From: Sinorhizobium chiapasense
GTDB taxonomy: Bacteria; Pseudomonadota; Alphaproteobacteria; Rhizobiales; Rhizobiaceae
DNA: 64,000 nt
NCBI RefSeq assembly: GCF_036488675.1
Contig: NZ_CP133148.1
Span: 2,170,001-2,234,000 of the forward strand
Direction of reading: 5' to 3'
Below are positions 26,983-35,296 of this stretch, one piece after another (the first letter of the stretch is position 1; every line of letters starts with the position of its first letter). Below the pieces are notes generated by a model. That model had not been told where the DNA came from. It did not search any database and worked only from the letters and a program-made list of their open reading frames with translations. The position numbers and the translations under genes were made by a program.

Positions 26983-27513
26983 ATGTTCAAGACGTTCATT
27001 ACGACCGCAGCCATACTGGCGCTTGGAAGCGGCGCCGCGCTGGCGCATGTCAGCCTGCAGGTCAAGGAAGCGCCTGTCGGCTCGACCTACAAGGCGATCC
27101 TGCAGGTACCGCACGGTTGCGAGGGCAAGCCGACGACGACCGTCCGGGTGCAGATCCCCGAAGGCGTCATTGCGGTCAAGCCCCAGCCGAAGGCCGGTTG
27201 GACCGTCGAGAAGGTCAAGGGCGCCTATGCCAAGTCCTATGATTACTACGGCACGCCGACCAGCGAGGGGGTGAAGGAAATCATCTGGAGCGGCGGAAAC
27301 CTCGCCGACGACGAGTATGACGAATTCGCCCTGCGCGTCTTTCTGACCCCCGACCTCAAAGCCGGCGAGACGCTGTATTTCCCGGTGGTGCAGGAGTGCC
27401 CCGGTGGCCTCGCGGAGCGCTGGATCGAGATTCCCGCCGCCGGGCAGACCTCCGACGACCTCGAACTGCCGGCGCCGGGTTTGAAACTGCTTGAAAAAGT
27501 CTCTGGACATTGA
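26983..27513 (+). CDS. YcnI-family (DUF1775) periplasmic copper-binding protein
   Basis: 176 residues; TGGAGAAG precedes ATG. The signal peptide ends ALA|HVSLQ, so the mature protein begins with histidine, the N-terminal copper ligand of YcnI-type proteins. The downstream VPHGCEGKPTTTVRVQIPEGV, GWTVEK and CPGGLAERWIEIP segments are characteristic of the DUF1775 beta-sandwich. It probably chaperones copper in the periplasm together with the CopC-CopD fusion encoded 74 bp downstream, likely as one operon. Confidence 0.88.
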   Translation: MFKTFITTAAILALGSGAALAHVSLQVKEAPVGSTYKAILQVPHGCEGKPTTTVRVQIPEGVIAVKPQPKAGWTVEKVKGAYAKSYDYYGTPTSEGVKEIIWSGGNLADDEYDEFALRVFLTPDLKAGETLYFPVVQECPGGLAERWIEIPAAGQTSDDLELPAPGLKLLEKVSGH

Positions 27514-27587
27514 GCGCCGAATATTGAGGCAATCAAGCCGGCGCCTCGGCGCCGGCTCCATTCCGACTTCAGGATTATCCGGTGAAT

Positions 27588-29192
27588 ATGCTCGCGGCCA
27601 TGAAACTCCCGCCCGGTCTTAGCCGGGTAGCTGCCGCCGCTCTGGCCTGGCTTTTCCTGGCAACGGCAGCCCTTGCCCATGCGTCACTGACCGCGACCGA
27701 GCCGCGGGACGGCGCGGTCGTTCCTACCGCGCCCACAACACTTGCGCTGTCGTTCAGCGAACCCGTGTCCCCTCTGGCGTTGAAGCTGGTCAAGCCGGAT
27801 GGGTCCGCGGTCGCGCTCGAGCGGTTTTCGCTCCGGGATCGCACGGTGGAAATCGAAGTACCGCCTGACCTTTCCGCTGGCACGCACGCCCTTTCCTGGC
27901 GCGTGGTCTCCGAAGACGGACACCCGGTCGCAGGCTCGATCGTTTTTTCCATAGGCTCGCCTAGCGGGTCGAGCTATGCCGGCGAAGAGATCGACTGGCA
28001 GGTGCGCGCCACACTCTGGCTAGGCCGGATCGCGCTTTATGCGGGCCTGTTCTTCGGCGTCGGAGGCGTCTTCGCCTTGAACTGGTTCCTGCAAGGAGCG
28101 CGCGCAGGGCTGCGGTTCATCGCGGCAACGCTCGCCATCGGGCTTGCCGGGACCGCTTTGTCCGCAGGGTTTCAGGGACTGGACGCGCTTGGCGTGCCGC
28201 TTTCGGCCCTGGCCGAGCCTCGGCTGTGGTCGACCGGGCTCGAAACAAGCTTCGGCAGGACCGTTGTCGTGATGACCGCCGCGCTTGCTCTTGCAGGCGT
28301 CGCGCTCGTCTCGCGCCGGCAGCAGGTCGCGCGGTGGACGTCGCTCCTGGCGCTGATCGCGGGTTCGCTCGCTCTCTCCCTCAGCGGCCACGCCAGCGCC
28401 GCCGACCCGCAATGGCTGATGCGCCCGAGCGTCTTCCTCCATGCAATCGCGATCACGCTGTGGGTCGGTGCCCTGGTGCCCATCGCAAGGCTGCTCCGGG
28501 CCGGCCACGCGCATGCGCTCAAGGCCCTGCATCGCTTCTCTGTCTTTATCCCCTTCTCCGTCGCCGTTCTCGTGGCGGCGGGCATCGTGCTGCTGGTCGT
28601 GCAGGTGGGACAGCCCTCGGCACTCCTCGCCACGGCCTATGGCAATATCTTTCTGGTCAAGCTCGCCCTCCTCCTCATTCTTTTCGCCTTGGCGGCAATC
28701 AATCGATGGGTGCTGACCGATCGCGTCGAAACCGGCGATCAAGGCGCCGCCCGGTATCTCGTGCGCTCGATCGCCGCCGAGACGCTTCTGGTGCTGCTGG
28801 TCTTCGGCGTGGCGGCTTCGTGGCGTTTCACGCCGCCGCCGCGGGCGCTCGTGACGGTCGCTGCGGAGCCCGCCTCGGTCCACATTCACGGAGAGAAGGC
28901 GATGGCGGAAGTAACGATCACACCCGGCCGACCGGGACCGGTGGAAGCCTCTGCCCTCATCATGGCCGGCGACTTCTCCGCCCTTGACCCGAAGGAGGTC
29001 ACCCTCGTCTTTTCCAACCCGTCGGCCGGCGTCGGCGACATAAAACGCAAGGCGAGCAAGGCGACAGATGGAACCTGGCGCACGTCCGACCTCCTGCTGC
29101 CCCTCCCCGGCCTCTGGAAAATCAGGCTCGACATATTGATCAGCGATTTCGAGATCACCCGGATCGAGGGGGAGATTCAGATCGGGCCGTAG
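27588..29192 (+). CDS. CopC-CopD fusion, copper resistance/uptake membrane protein
   Basis: 534 residues from ATG 27588 (GTG 27582 also possible). The signal peptide ends ALA|HASLTATEPRDG; the CopC beta-barrel has the Cu(II) ligands H1 and the DGHP Asp/His (SEDGHPVAGS). Then come about eight membrane helices of CopD (LWLGRIALYAGLFFG, FLHAIAITLWVGALVPIARLL, GNIFLVKLALLLILFALAAINRW) and a C-terminal periplasmic domain of ~100 residues (VHIHGEKAMAEVTITPG...). CopCD fusions move or buffer periplasmic copper. Its last 117 bp are repeated 14.7 kb downstream at 43823-43939. Confidence 0.9.
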   Translation: MLAAMKLPPGLSRVAAAALAWLFLATAALAHASLTATEPRDGAVVPTAPTTLALSFSEPVSPLALKLVKPDGSAVALERFSLRDRTVEIEVPPDLSAGTHALSWRVVSEDGHPVAGSIVFSIGSPSGSSYAGEEIDWQVRATLWLGRIALYAGLFFGVGGVFALNWFLQGARAGLRFIAATLAIGLAGTALSAGFQGLDALGVPLSALAEPRLWSTGLETSFGRTVVVMTAALALAGVALVSRRQQVARWTSLLALIAGSLALSLSGHASAADPQWLMRPSVFLHAIAITLWVGALVPIARLLRAGHAHALKALHRFSVFIPFSVAVLVAAGIVLLVVQVGQPSALLATAYGNIFLVKLALLLILFALAAINRWVLTDRVETGDQGAARYLVRSIAAETLLVLLVFGVAASWRFTPPPRALVTVAAEPASVHIHGEKAMAEVTITPGRPGPVEASALIMAGDFSALDPKEVTLVFSNPSAGVGDIKRKASKATDGTWRTSDLLLPLPGLWKIRLDILISDFEITRIEGEIQIGP

Positions 29193-29281
29193 CCGCATGC
29201 AGCCGATATCGGGTCCACCTTCAGACCTCTACCGCTAACGCCACAAGGGCGCGTTTCGACCCGAAGCGCTTGGCGGCTGGG

Positions 29282-31033
29282 TCACGCCGCCAAGCCTGCC
29301 TTGCGCAGGCCAATCGTGAACTTCTCGGCATCACCGGGGTCCTGGAATGGTAGGCGGCCTATATGCTCAAGGGGGGAGTATCCTGGATTGACCTCCTTGA
29401 GCTTACGCCAAACCTCGCGGGCTTCATCGAGCTTGCCCAGATGGCCCAGTGCCGAAGCGAGAAATGCGCGCGACAGATCCGTGGTCGGGTTGACGGCGAT
29501 CCTGTCGCGGAACAGCGCGGCCGCTTTTTCGTAGTCGCCGGCCACGAAATGGGCCGTGCCGAGGAAGTGTAGGTATTGCTGCTGAACCACCGGATCGAGG
29601 CGCATGGCGCGTTCAATGTAGGGGATCGCCAGTTCCGGCTCCCCTGTATAGATGTGAAAGACGCCGCGCATATTGAGAGCGGAGGCGAAATTGGGGTTGA
29701 GCGCCAATGCGCGGTCGGCTTCATCGGTCCAGCGGTGATAATCCCTCCTGAACATGGCGACGAGGGAAACCACGAAATGGGTGAAAGGGTCCTGATCGTC
29801 CTTGGCGATCGCCTCGCTGGCGAAGCGCTCGGCCTGGTCGAGCGACGTCTCAGGCGCGCCACTCCAGTGGTTCTGATAATCGAGCACATAGGCCATGCCG
29901 AGGCCCGCATGGGGGGCGGCGTAGTCCCGATCGAGCGCGATCGCCTGTCGGAAGCACGCCGTTGCCTGATCGAACATCTCGCGATCTTTCTTGACGCTGC
30001 TCAGGAACTCCCGCCCGCGCAAGAACAGATCATGGGCGTCGACGTCCTTCGTGCCGGACTCGGCGCTGCGCGGTTTTTCCGCTTCGCTGAGTGTGACCTT
30101 CAAGGCGGTCACGATCTGCTGCGTGATATCGTCCTGGACCTCGAAGATATCGGTCAACTCGCGGTCATAGCGCTCAGCCCAGACATGGCCGCCGCTCGAT
30201 CCGTTGATCAACTGAGCCGTGACGCGAACCCGGTTGCCGGCCTTGCGAATGCTGCCTTCAAGCGCGAATTTGACGCCGAGCTCGCGGCAGACATGCGGGA
30301 CGCTGAACGCCTTGTCCTTGTAAACGAAAGCCGAGTTGCGGGCGATGACGAACAGGCCGGAGATTTTGCTGAGGTCGGTGATGATGTCTTCGGTCATTCC
30401 GTCGCTGAAATATTCCTGATCGGCATCGCGGCTCATGTTGTTGAAGGGCAGAACGACCATCGATGGCCTGTCCGGCAGCGGCCCTTCCATAGGAACGGCC
30501 TTGGGACCGGTCGCCGCGGCGTCGCGCAGCCAGCGCCAAACGCGAACTGGCCGATCGATGTTCTTGACCTGCTGCTTTCCGAGATCCTCGAACCGAAGCC
30601 CGAGGCGATCGCGCACCTGGTCATGGACTGCCCCGGAAACGTAAACGCCGCCCGGTTCGGCGAGCGACTCTAGGCGGGCTGCGACATTGACTCCGTCGCC
30701 ATAGATGTCCTCGCCATCGATGGCCACATCACCCAGATTGATGCCGACACGGAATTCGATCCGTTGCCCTTCCGGCACGCCGGCGTTGCGATCAGCTATC
30801 GCCTGCTGCAATTCGGTCGCCGCCCGAACGGCCTCCACGACGCTCGGGAACTCTGCCAGCAAGCCGTCACCCATGAGCTTGACGATACGCCCATGATGTT
30901 CCGCGATCTTCGGTGCAATCAGGTCAGTGCGCAGCGACTTGAGCGCCGCGAGTGTCCCGTCCTCATCAGTCCGGATCAGACGCGAGTAGCCAACTACGTC
31001 AGCGGCCATAATGGCGGCGAGGCGGCGTTCCAA
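29282..31033 (-). CDS. Class III adenylate cyclase with TolB-like and TPR domains (second copy)
   Basis: The best start is TTG 31033, directly after GGGAGGAAATCGGT and giving LERRLAAIMAADVVGYSRL in register with the paralogue at 14547; the GTG at 31084 adds 17 residues. 583 residues: cyclase domain with catalytic Asp pairs and Asn/Arg (MGDGLLAEF, YGDGVNVAARLE), TolB-like segment (SMVVLPFNNMSRDADQEYFSDGMTEDIITDLSKI), then TPRs (AAPHAGLGMAYVLDYQ, ASALNMRGVFHIYTG, YLHFLGTAHFVAGDYEKAAALF). All catalytic residues are present. It is convergent with copCD and divergent from the binding-protein array at 31609. Confidence 0.92.
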   Translation of the reverse strand: MERRLAAIMAADVVGYSRLIRTDEDGTLAALKSLRTDLIAPKIAEHHGRIVKLMGDGLLAEFPSVVEAVRAATELQQAIADRNAGVPEGQRIEFRVGINLGDVAIDGEDIYGDGVNVAARLESLAEPGGVYVSGAVHDQVRDRLGLRFEDLGKQQVKNIDRPVRVWRWLRDAAATGPKAVPMEGPLPDRPSMVVLPFNNMSRDADQEYFSDGMTEDIITDLSKISGLFVIARNSAFVYKDKAFSVPHVCRELGVKFALEGSIRKAGNRVRVTAQLINGSSGGHVWAERYDRELTDIFEVQDDITQQIVTALKVTLSEAEKPRSAESGTKDVDAHDLFLRGREFLSSVKKDREMFDQATACFRQAIALDRDYAAPHAGLGMAYVLDYQNHWSGAPETSLDQAERFASEAIAKDDQDPFTHFVVSLVAMFRRDYHRWTDEADRALALNPNFASALNMRGVFHIYTGEPELAIPYIERAMRLDPVVQQQYLHFLGTAHFVAGDYEKAAALFRDRIAVNPTTDLSRAFLASALGHLGKLDEAREVWRKLKEVNPGYSPLEHIGRLPFQDPGDAEKFTIGLRKAGLAA

Positions 31034-31608
31034 ACCGATTTCCTCCCGCCTGACAGAGTAGTGGATCGCGAGCCGAGAATCCACGAAAGTGTTGCGCCGG
31101 CACGTTCTGGAGACCCGAAGCGGCGCGTCTCGGCGAAGCGCTACTCACTGGCCCTGGGTGAAGGCCAAAGTTCGACCCGAAGCCGTCATTCACAATACAG
31201 GGCCGGAATTTCCGGTGTTGCCCGAACAGTAGACATTTTTCATTTCCTCTGACCTAGGTCTGAATCGGATGCGGCGGCTGAGCCCTCGGGGTACTGAACT
31301 CCTCGCAATCGCCGTCGCGCGACTTCACCGTCGGACCGAAGGCGAGGCCACGCCTGCAAACAGCGAGTTGGCCGCTTGGTGTTCGCAGTAAGGCAGAGCT
31401 TTTCCCTCGCTAGCGGTACGGACAAGGCGTATAGTTGTTGATTGTTGCGGGCACTTCAGATCAAGCGATACAGACCTTTGGCTTGAGGTCAGGCGGACTT
31501 TACATTCGTAATTGCTTGGGCCGCTCACAGGCGTGGGCTTCCTGTTGAAATAGTCTTTCGCGCGATTCTGACGGGCATCTTCCTTCTTGTTGGAGAGGGG
31601 GCGTTCCG
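31034..31608. other. 575-bp divergent regulatory gap upstream of the binding-protein array
   Basis: No gene is seen. The gap contains a perfect dyad CCGGAATTTCCGG at 31203-31215. A ~35-bp stretch at 31318-31355 (TTCACCGTCGGACCGAAGGCG...GGCCAC) recurs imperfectly at ~40979-41012. No TPP or other riboswitch consensus was found despite the THI5-like products downstream. Confidence 0.5.
31203..31215. promoter_or_regulatory. Perfect dyad CCGGAA-T-TTCCGG
   Basis: It lies between the divergent cyclase and the first binding-protein gene and could be an operator serving both. Inferred from symmetry only. Confidence 0.35.
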
Positions 31609-32613
31609 ATGCAGATCATCCAGAGCCGCCGCTCTTTTCTGGCCGGCTTAGCGGCAGCTGGCGCCGCTGGTCTGACCGGCGCAGTATCGTTTGCGGCTGA
31701 GGCGCCATTGGAAACCAGCACCATCCGATTGGCAAAGATCAGGGGCATCTGCATCGCCCCCCAGTACGTCGCCGAGGAGCTGCTGCGTTTGGAGGGGTTC
31801 AGAGACGTCCGCTTTGTGATGGCGGAAGCAGGCTACGGCACGTCCGAGACGATCGCGCGCGGTGATGTGGACTTCAGTTTGAACTTCGCTGCACCACTTG
31901 TCCTTGCGATCGATGCGGGCAACCCGATCACCCTGCTGGCGGGCGTGCATCCCGGTTGCTTCGAGCTGTTCGGAAACGAAAGCATTCGCGGCATCACAGA
32001 CCTGAAGGGCAAAACTGTAGGCATACAAGGCCTGGGTTCAACGCCACAAGTGTTCGTGACCAGCATGGCTGCCTATGTCGGGCTTGACCCCCAAAAGGAC
32101 ATCCGCTGGGTGACCGATCCATCCGTCAGGCCCATGGAGCTTTTCATCAAAGGAAAAGTCGACGCGTTCCTTGGCTTTCCACCCGAACCTCAGGAACTGC
32201 GCGCCCGCAACATCGGCCACGTAGTCGTAAACAGTACCATCGATCGTCCCTGGTCGCAGTACTTCTGTTGCATGCTCGCAGGCAACGCGGACTTCGTACG
32301 GCACAACCCCGTCGCCACCAAGCGCGTGTTGCGCGCCATTCTCAGGGCGGCAGACCTATGCGTCGCCGAGCCGCAGCGCGTCGCGCGCCAGATCGTCGAT
32401 GGCGGATTCACCGCCAACTATGATTATGCCCTGCAGACGATGAGCGAGGTGCCTTACGGCAAATGGCGCGAATACGATCCCGAGGACACGATTCGGTTTT
32501 ACGCCCTGCGGCTGCGTGAGTCCGGCATGGTCAAGTCGAGCCCGCAAGAAATTATTACCAATGGCACCGATTGGCGCTTCCTCAACGAAGTGAAACGCGA
32601 GCTGAAGACGTAA
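31609..32613 (+). CDS. Tat-exported NMT1/THI5-like periplasmic binding protein, paralogue 1
   Basis: 334 residues; GGAGAGGGGG upstream. Tat signal QSRRSFLAGLAAAGAAGLTGAVSFA, then a two-lobed substrate-binding fold of the SsuA/NMT1 type (IRLAKIRGICIAPQYVAEELLRLEGF; FIKGKVDAFLGFPPEPQELRA). Conserved in all five paralogues of this window are Cys48, His114/Cys117 (GVHPGCFEL), the pair Cys220-Cys221 (RPWSQYFCCM) and Cys251 (AADLCVAEP), together with the tail WREYDPEDT...GTDWRFLNEVKREL. A ligand such as a small heterocycle or metal complex is possible. No permease or ATPase gene accompanies it. First of three tandem copies. Confidence 0.82.
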   Translation: MQIIQSRRSFLAGLAAAGAAGLTGAVSFAAEAPLETSTIRLAKIRGICIAPQYVAEELLRLEGFRDVRFVMAEAGYGTSETIARGDVDFSLNFAAPLVLAIDAGNPITLLAGVHPGCFELFGNESIRGITDLKGKTVGIQGLGSTPQVFVTSMAAYVGLDPQKDIRWVTDPSVRPMELFIKGKVDAFLGFPPEPQELRARNIGHVVVNSTIDRPWSQYFCCMLAGNADFVRHNPVATKRVLRAILRAADLCVAEPQRVARQIVDGGFTANYDYALQTMSEVPYGKWREYDPEDTIRFYALRLRESGMVKSSPQEIITNGTDWRFLNEVKRELKT

Positions 32614-32655
32614 GCGGGTGGCCGGCGCGCTCTTTCGAAAGGAAGGAGGTCCCCA

Positions 32656-33666
32656 ATGCAGATCATTCAAAATCGTCGCACTTTTCTGGCCGGTGTGACG
32701 GCGGCCGTAAGTGCAGAGCTGCTCAAGGTCCGGCCGTCCAGCGCCGCTGCGGAACAGGCCCCGGAAACCACCACCGTTCGTCTGGGCCGGTTCACCGATG
32801 GCCCTTACTGCTGGGCAGCGCTCTTCCTCGCAGGCGAGCTGATGCGCGCCGACGGGATAACCGATGTCCGATACGTGCCGGGCGACACGACCGTCGACAA
32901 CACCGAGTGGCTCACCTCCGCCGTCACGGACTTCGATTTCAATATGCCCTCGATGCATATCCGCAGCATCGAGTCCGGCGCGCCCATCAAGATGCTCACC
33001 GGAGTGCACACTGGTTGCTGGGAGTTGCGGGGCAATGACCGCGTCAACAGTGTTGCCGACCTGAGGGGCAAGCGGGTCGGGATTTGGGCCTTCAACGACC
33101 ACCCGCACGTTTTCCTCAGCCTTATGATTAACTATGTGGGGCTCGATCCGGTTCGCGAGATCGAATGGGTGCTGGGCGCCTCTCCGATGCAGGATTTCAT
33201 CGAGGGCAAAGTCGATGCCTTCCTTGCCGGCACCACCGAGTTCCCGAAAATCCGGGCGGAAAGGATTGGCCACACGATCGCCGACAACGGAGTCGATCGA
33301 CCTTGGTCGCAATATTACTGCTGCATGGTCGCGGGCAGGACGGATTACATTAACAGGTATCCTGCCGCGACCAAGCGCATCCTGCGCGCCATTCTGAAGT
33401 CCGTGGACTTCTGCGCGTCAGACCCCGCTGGAGCGGCGCACGCGCTGGTCGAACGAGGCTTCCTGTCGAGCTACGACATCGCACTAACAACCCTGCAAGA
33501 GACCGGCCACGACAAGTGGCGCGAATACGACGCCGAGGACTCGGTGCGCTTCTACGCATTGCGCATGCAGGAAACGGGCATGATCAAATCGAGCCCCCAG
33601 CAAATCATTGCCGAGGGTACGGACTGGCGCTTCCTCAATGAGTTGAAACGCGAGCTGAAGACGTGA
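32656..33666 (+). CDS. Tat-exported NMT1/THI5-like periplasmic binding protein, paralogue 2
   Basis: 336 residues after GAAAGGAAGGAGG. Tat signal QNRRTFLAGVTAAVSAELLKV; the leader is less hydrophobic than in its neighbours. The binding-protein fold matches paralogue 1, with the same cysteines (DGPYCWAALFL, GVHTGCWEL, RPWSQYYCCMVAG, VDFCASDP), but the ligand loop differs (FLAGTTEFPKIRAERIGHTI instead of FLGFPPEPQELRARNIGHVV). This suggests a different ligand. The 42-bp spacer from paralogue 1 is repeated before paralogue 3, evidence of tandem duplication. Confidence 0.82.
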   Translation: MQIIQNRRTFLAGVTAAVSAELLKVRPSSAAAEQAPETTTVRLGRFTDGPYCWAALFLAGELMRADGITDVRYVPGDTTVDNTEWLTSAVTDFDFNMPSMHIRSIESGAPIKMLTGVHTGCWELRGNDRVNSVADLRGKRVGIWAFNDHPHVFLSLMINYVGLDPVREIEWVLGASPMQDFIEGKVDAFLAGTTEFPKIRAERIGHTIADNGVDRPWSQYYCCMVAGRTDYINRYPAATKRILRAILKSVDFCASDPAGAAHALVERGFLSSYDIALTTLQETGHDKWREYDAEDSVRFYALRMQETGMIKSSPQQIIAEGTDWRFLNELKRELKT

Positions 33667-33704
33667 GCGGGTGGCCGGCATACTCTTTTGAGGGAGGGAG
33701 CCGC

Positions 33705-34715
33705 ATGCAAATCGTGCAAAATCGACGCACTTTCCTCGCCGGCGCTGCGGCAGCTGGCGCCGTTGGCTTCCTTGGCACGACGGCACAGGCTTGGGCCGAA
33801 CCGGGGCTGGAGACCACGACGGTGCGTCTGCCGAAGACCTTCCGAGCTCTTTGCGAGGCTCCCAAGAATGTCGCGGCTGCGTTGTTGCGTGTCGAAGGTT
33901 TCACCGACGTGCGCTACGTAGAACCGCCAATCGAAGCGGACTTCTTTGAGCTGCTCGCAAGCGGCGAGCTGGACTTCGTGGTCGATTTCCCGCCCCCGCA
34001 TATCAAGGCGATCGAAACCGGTTTGCCAGTCAAGGTGCTGACCGGCCTGCACTCCGGCTGCATCGAGGTGATCGCCACCGACAGCGTCCGGAGTATCTCC
34101 GACCTCAAAGGCAAGAGGGTGGGCGTATTTGCATTGACATCGGCGCCGCATATGCTGGTAGCCCTTATGGCTGCTTACGTCGGTCTCGATCCAGCCAAGG
34201 ACATCCAATGGATCGAGAGTCCGGATGCCGGGGCCATGCAACTCTTCAACGAAGGAAAGATCGATGCCTTCCTCGGGGTCCCGCCGGAACCGCAGGAGCA
34301 GCGTGCCCGTAACTTCGGGCACACGATCGTCAACACGACTCTTGACCGGCCATGGTCGCAGCATTTCTGTTGCATGCTTGCGAGCAGCGCGCAATTTGTC
34401 GAGAGATACCCGATAGCGACCAAACGCGTACTGCGGGCCATTCTCAAAGCCGCCGACCTTTGCGTGTCTGATCCGGAGCTCGTCGCGCGGCTCTCCGTTG
34501 ATGGCAAATTCACCGACCGATACGACTATGCGCTGCAGGGTTTACGTGCCGCGCGTTACGACCGGTGGCGGGAGTTCGATCCCGAGGACACACTGCGCTT
34601 CTACGCACTGCGGATGCACGAAGTCGGCTTCATAACGACCAGTCCCGATGAAATCATCGCGGAGGGCACGGATTGGCGCTTCGTGAACGAACTGAGGCGT
34701 GAGTTAAAGTCATGA
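33705..34715 (+). CDS. Tat-exported NMT1/THI5-like periplasmic binding protein, paralogue 3
   Basis: 336 residues from ATG 33705, which follows GGGAGGGAGCCGC; an earlier in-frame start is spacer sequence. Tat signal QNRRTFLAGAAAAGAVGFLGTTAQAWA. Shared cysteines: FRALCEAP, GLHSGCIEV, RPWSQHFCCML, ADLCVSDP. The loop FLGVPPEPQEQRARNFGHTI is like paralogue 1. Its stop overlaps the SCO1-like start by 4 bp (ATGA), coupling the array to the sensory genes. Confidence 0.82.
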   Translation: MQIVQNRRTFLAGAAAAGAVGFLGTTAQAWAEPGLETTTVRLPKTFRALCEAPKNVAAALLRVEGFTDVRYVEPPIEADFFELLASGELDFVVDFPPPHIKAIETGLPVKVLTGLHSGCIEVIATDSVRSISDLKGKRVGVFALTSAPHMLVALMAAYVGLDPAKDIQWIESPDAGAMQLFNEGKIDAFLGVPPEPQEQRARNFGHTIVNTTLDRPWSQHFCCMLASSAQFVERYPIATKRVLRAILKAADLCVSDPELVARLSVDGKFTDRYDYALQGLRAARYDRWREFDPEDTLRFYALRMHEVGFITTSPDEIIAEGTDWRFVNELRRELKS

Positions 34716-35296
34716 GGAGGTGGCCAGCACAGATTCTGCTGTTGGCGCTGCTTGCCGGGCCATCGCAGGCGCATGATGCATCGCAAGCCCAGCGCTTGCC
34801 GACTATCGGAGCGGCGCCGGACTTTACCCTGACGTCGCAGGACGGCGTGTCTGTGTCACTCCGCGACTTTCGCGGCAAAGTGGTCGCCGTCGCATTCATC
34901 TTTGCTTCCTGTGCCGACATTTGCCCGATGCTGACTGACAACATGGCGCGTGTGAAGGACGCGCTGGGCCCTTTATTCGGCCCGCAGATCAGCTTCGTTT
35001 CGATCACCGTCGACCCGGAGCGGGATACGCCCGAAGTGCTGAAGCAATACGCGCAGAATTTCGCCGCCGATGTGAAGGGCTGGTCGTTCCTTACCGGCGA
35101 TCCGGCAGTCGTCCATGAGACAGGACGGAAGTACGGCGTAATCGCGAGGAAGACAGCAAACGGCGACGTCGACCATACCCTGCTGACGTCGCTTGTGGAC
35201 CGTAATGGCAGCTTGCGCGTGCAGTATATCGGCGCCAGTTTCGACTTGGAGGAGTTCCGAAGTGATCTTCTCAGCCTTGTGGATGAAGCCCGGTAG
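34712..35296 (+). CDS. SCO1/SenC-family exported copper/thiol protein
   Basis: 194 residues with a cleavable signal (RRWPAQILLLALLAGPSQA). Thioredoxin-like fold with the SCO copper ligands C67, C71 (FIFASCADICPM) and H155 (DVDHTLLTSLV), plus VSITVDPERDTPEVLKQYA. SCO proteins metallate cytochrome oxidase CuA or act as thiol-disulfide reductants. No oxidase gene is near, so here the likely partners are the cysteine-rich binding proteins encoded just upstream (inference). The start codon is formed by the ATGA overlap, and the first codons lie in sequence homologous to the inter-paralogue spacer. Confidence 0.88.
   Translation: MRRWPAQILLLALLAGPSQAHDASQAQRLPTIGAAPDFTLTSQDGVSVSLRDFRGKVVAVAFIFASCADICPMLTDNMARVKDALGPLFGPQISFVSITVDPERDTPEVLKQYAQNFAADVKGWSFLTGDPAVVHETGRKYGVIARKTANGDVDHTLLTSLVDRNGSLRVQYIGASFDLEEFRSDLLSLVDEAR

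Noticed and set aside
28020..29198. 392-codon minus-strand frame over copCD
   Set aside because: Very Arg/Glu/Asp/Gln-rich antisense product. Its apparent homologue at 43.7-44.1 kb is only the duplicated copCD tail read backwards.
31034..31608. Possible TPP riboswitch before the THI5-like genes
   Set aside because: No CTGAGA...ACCTGA consensus pairing was found.
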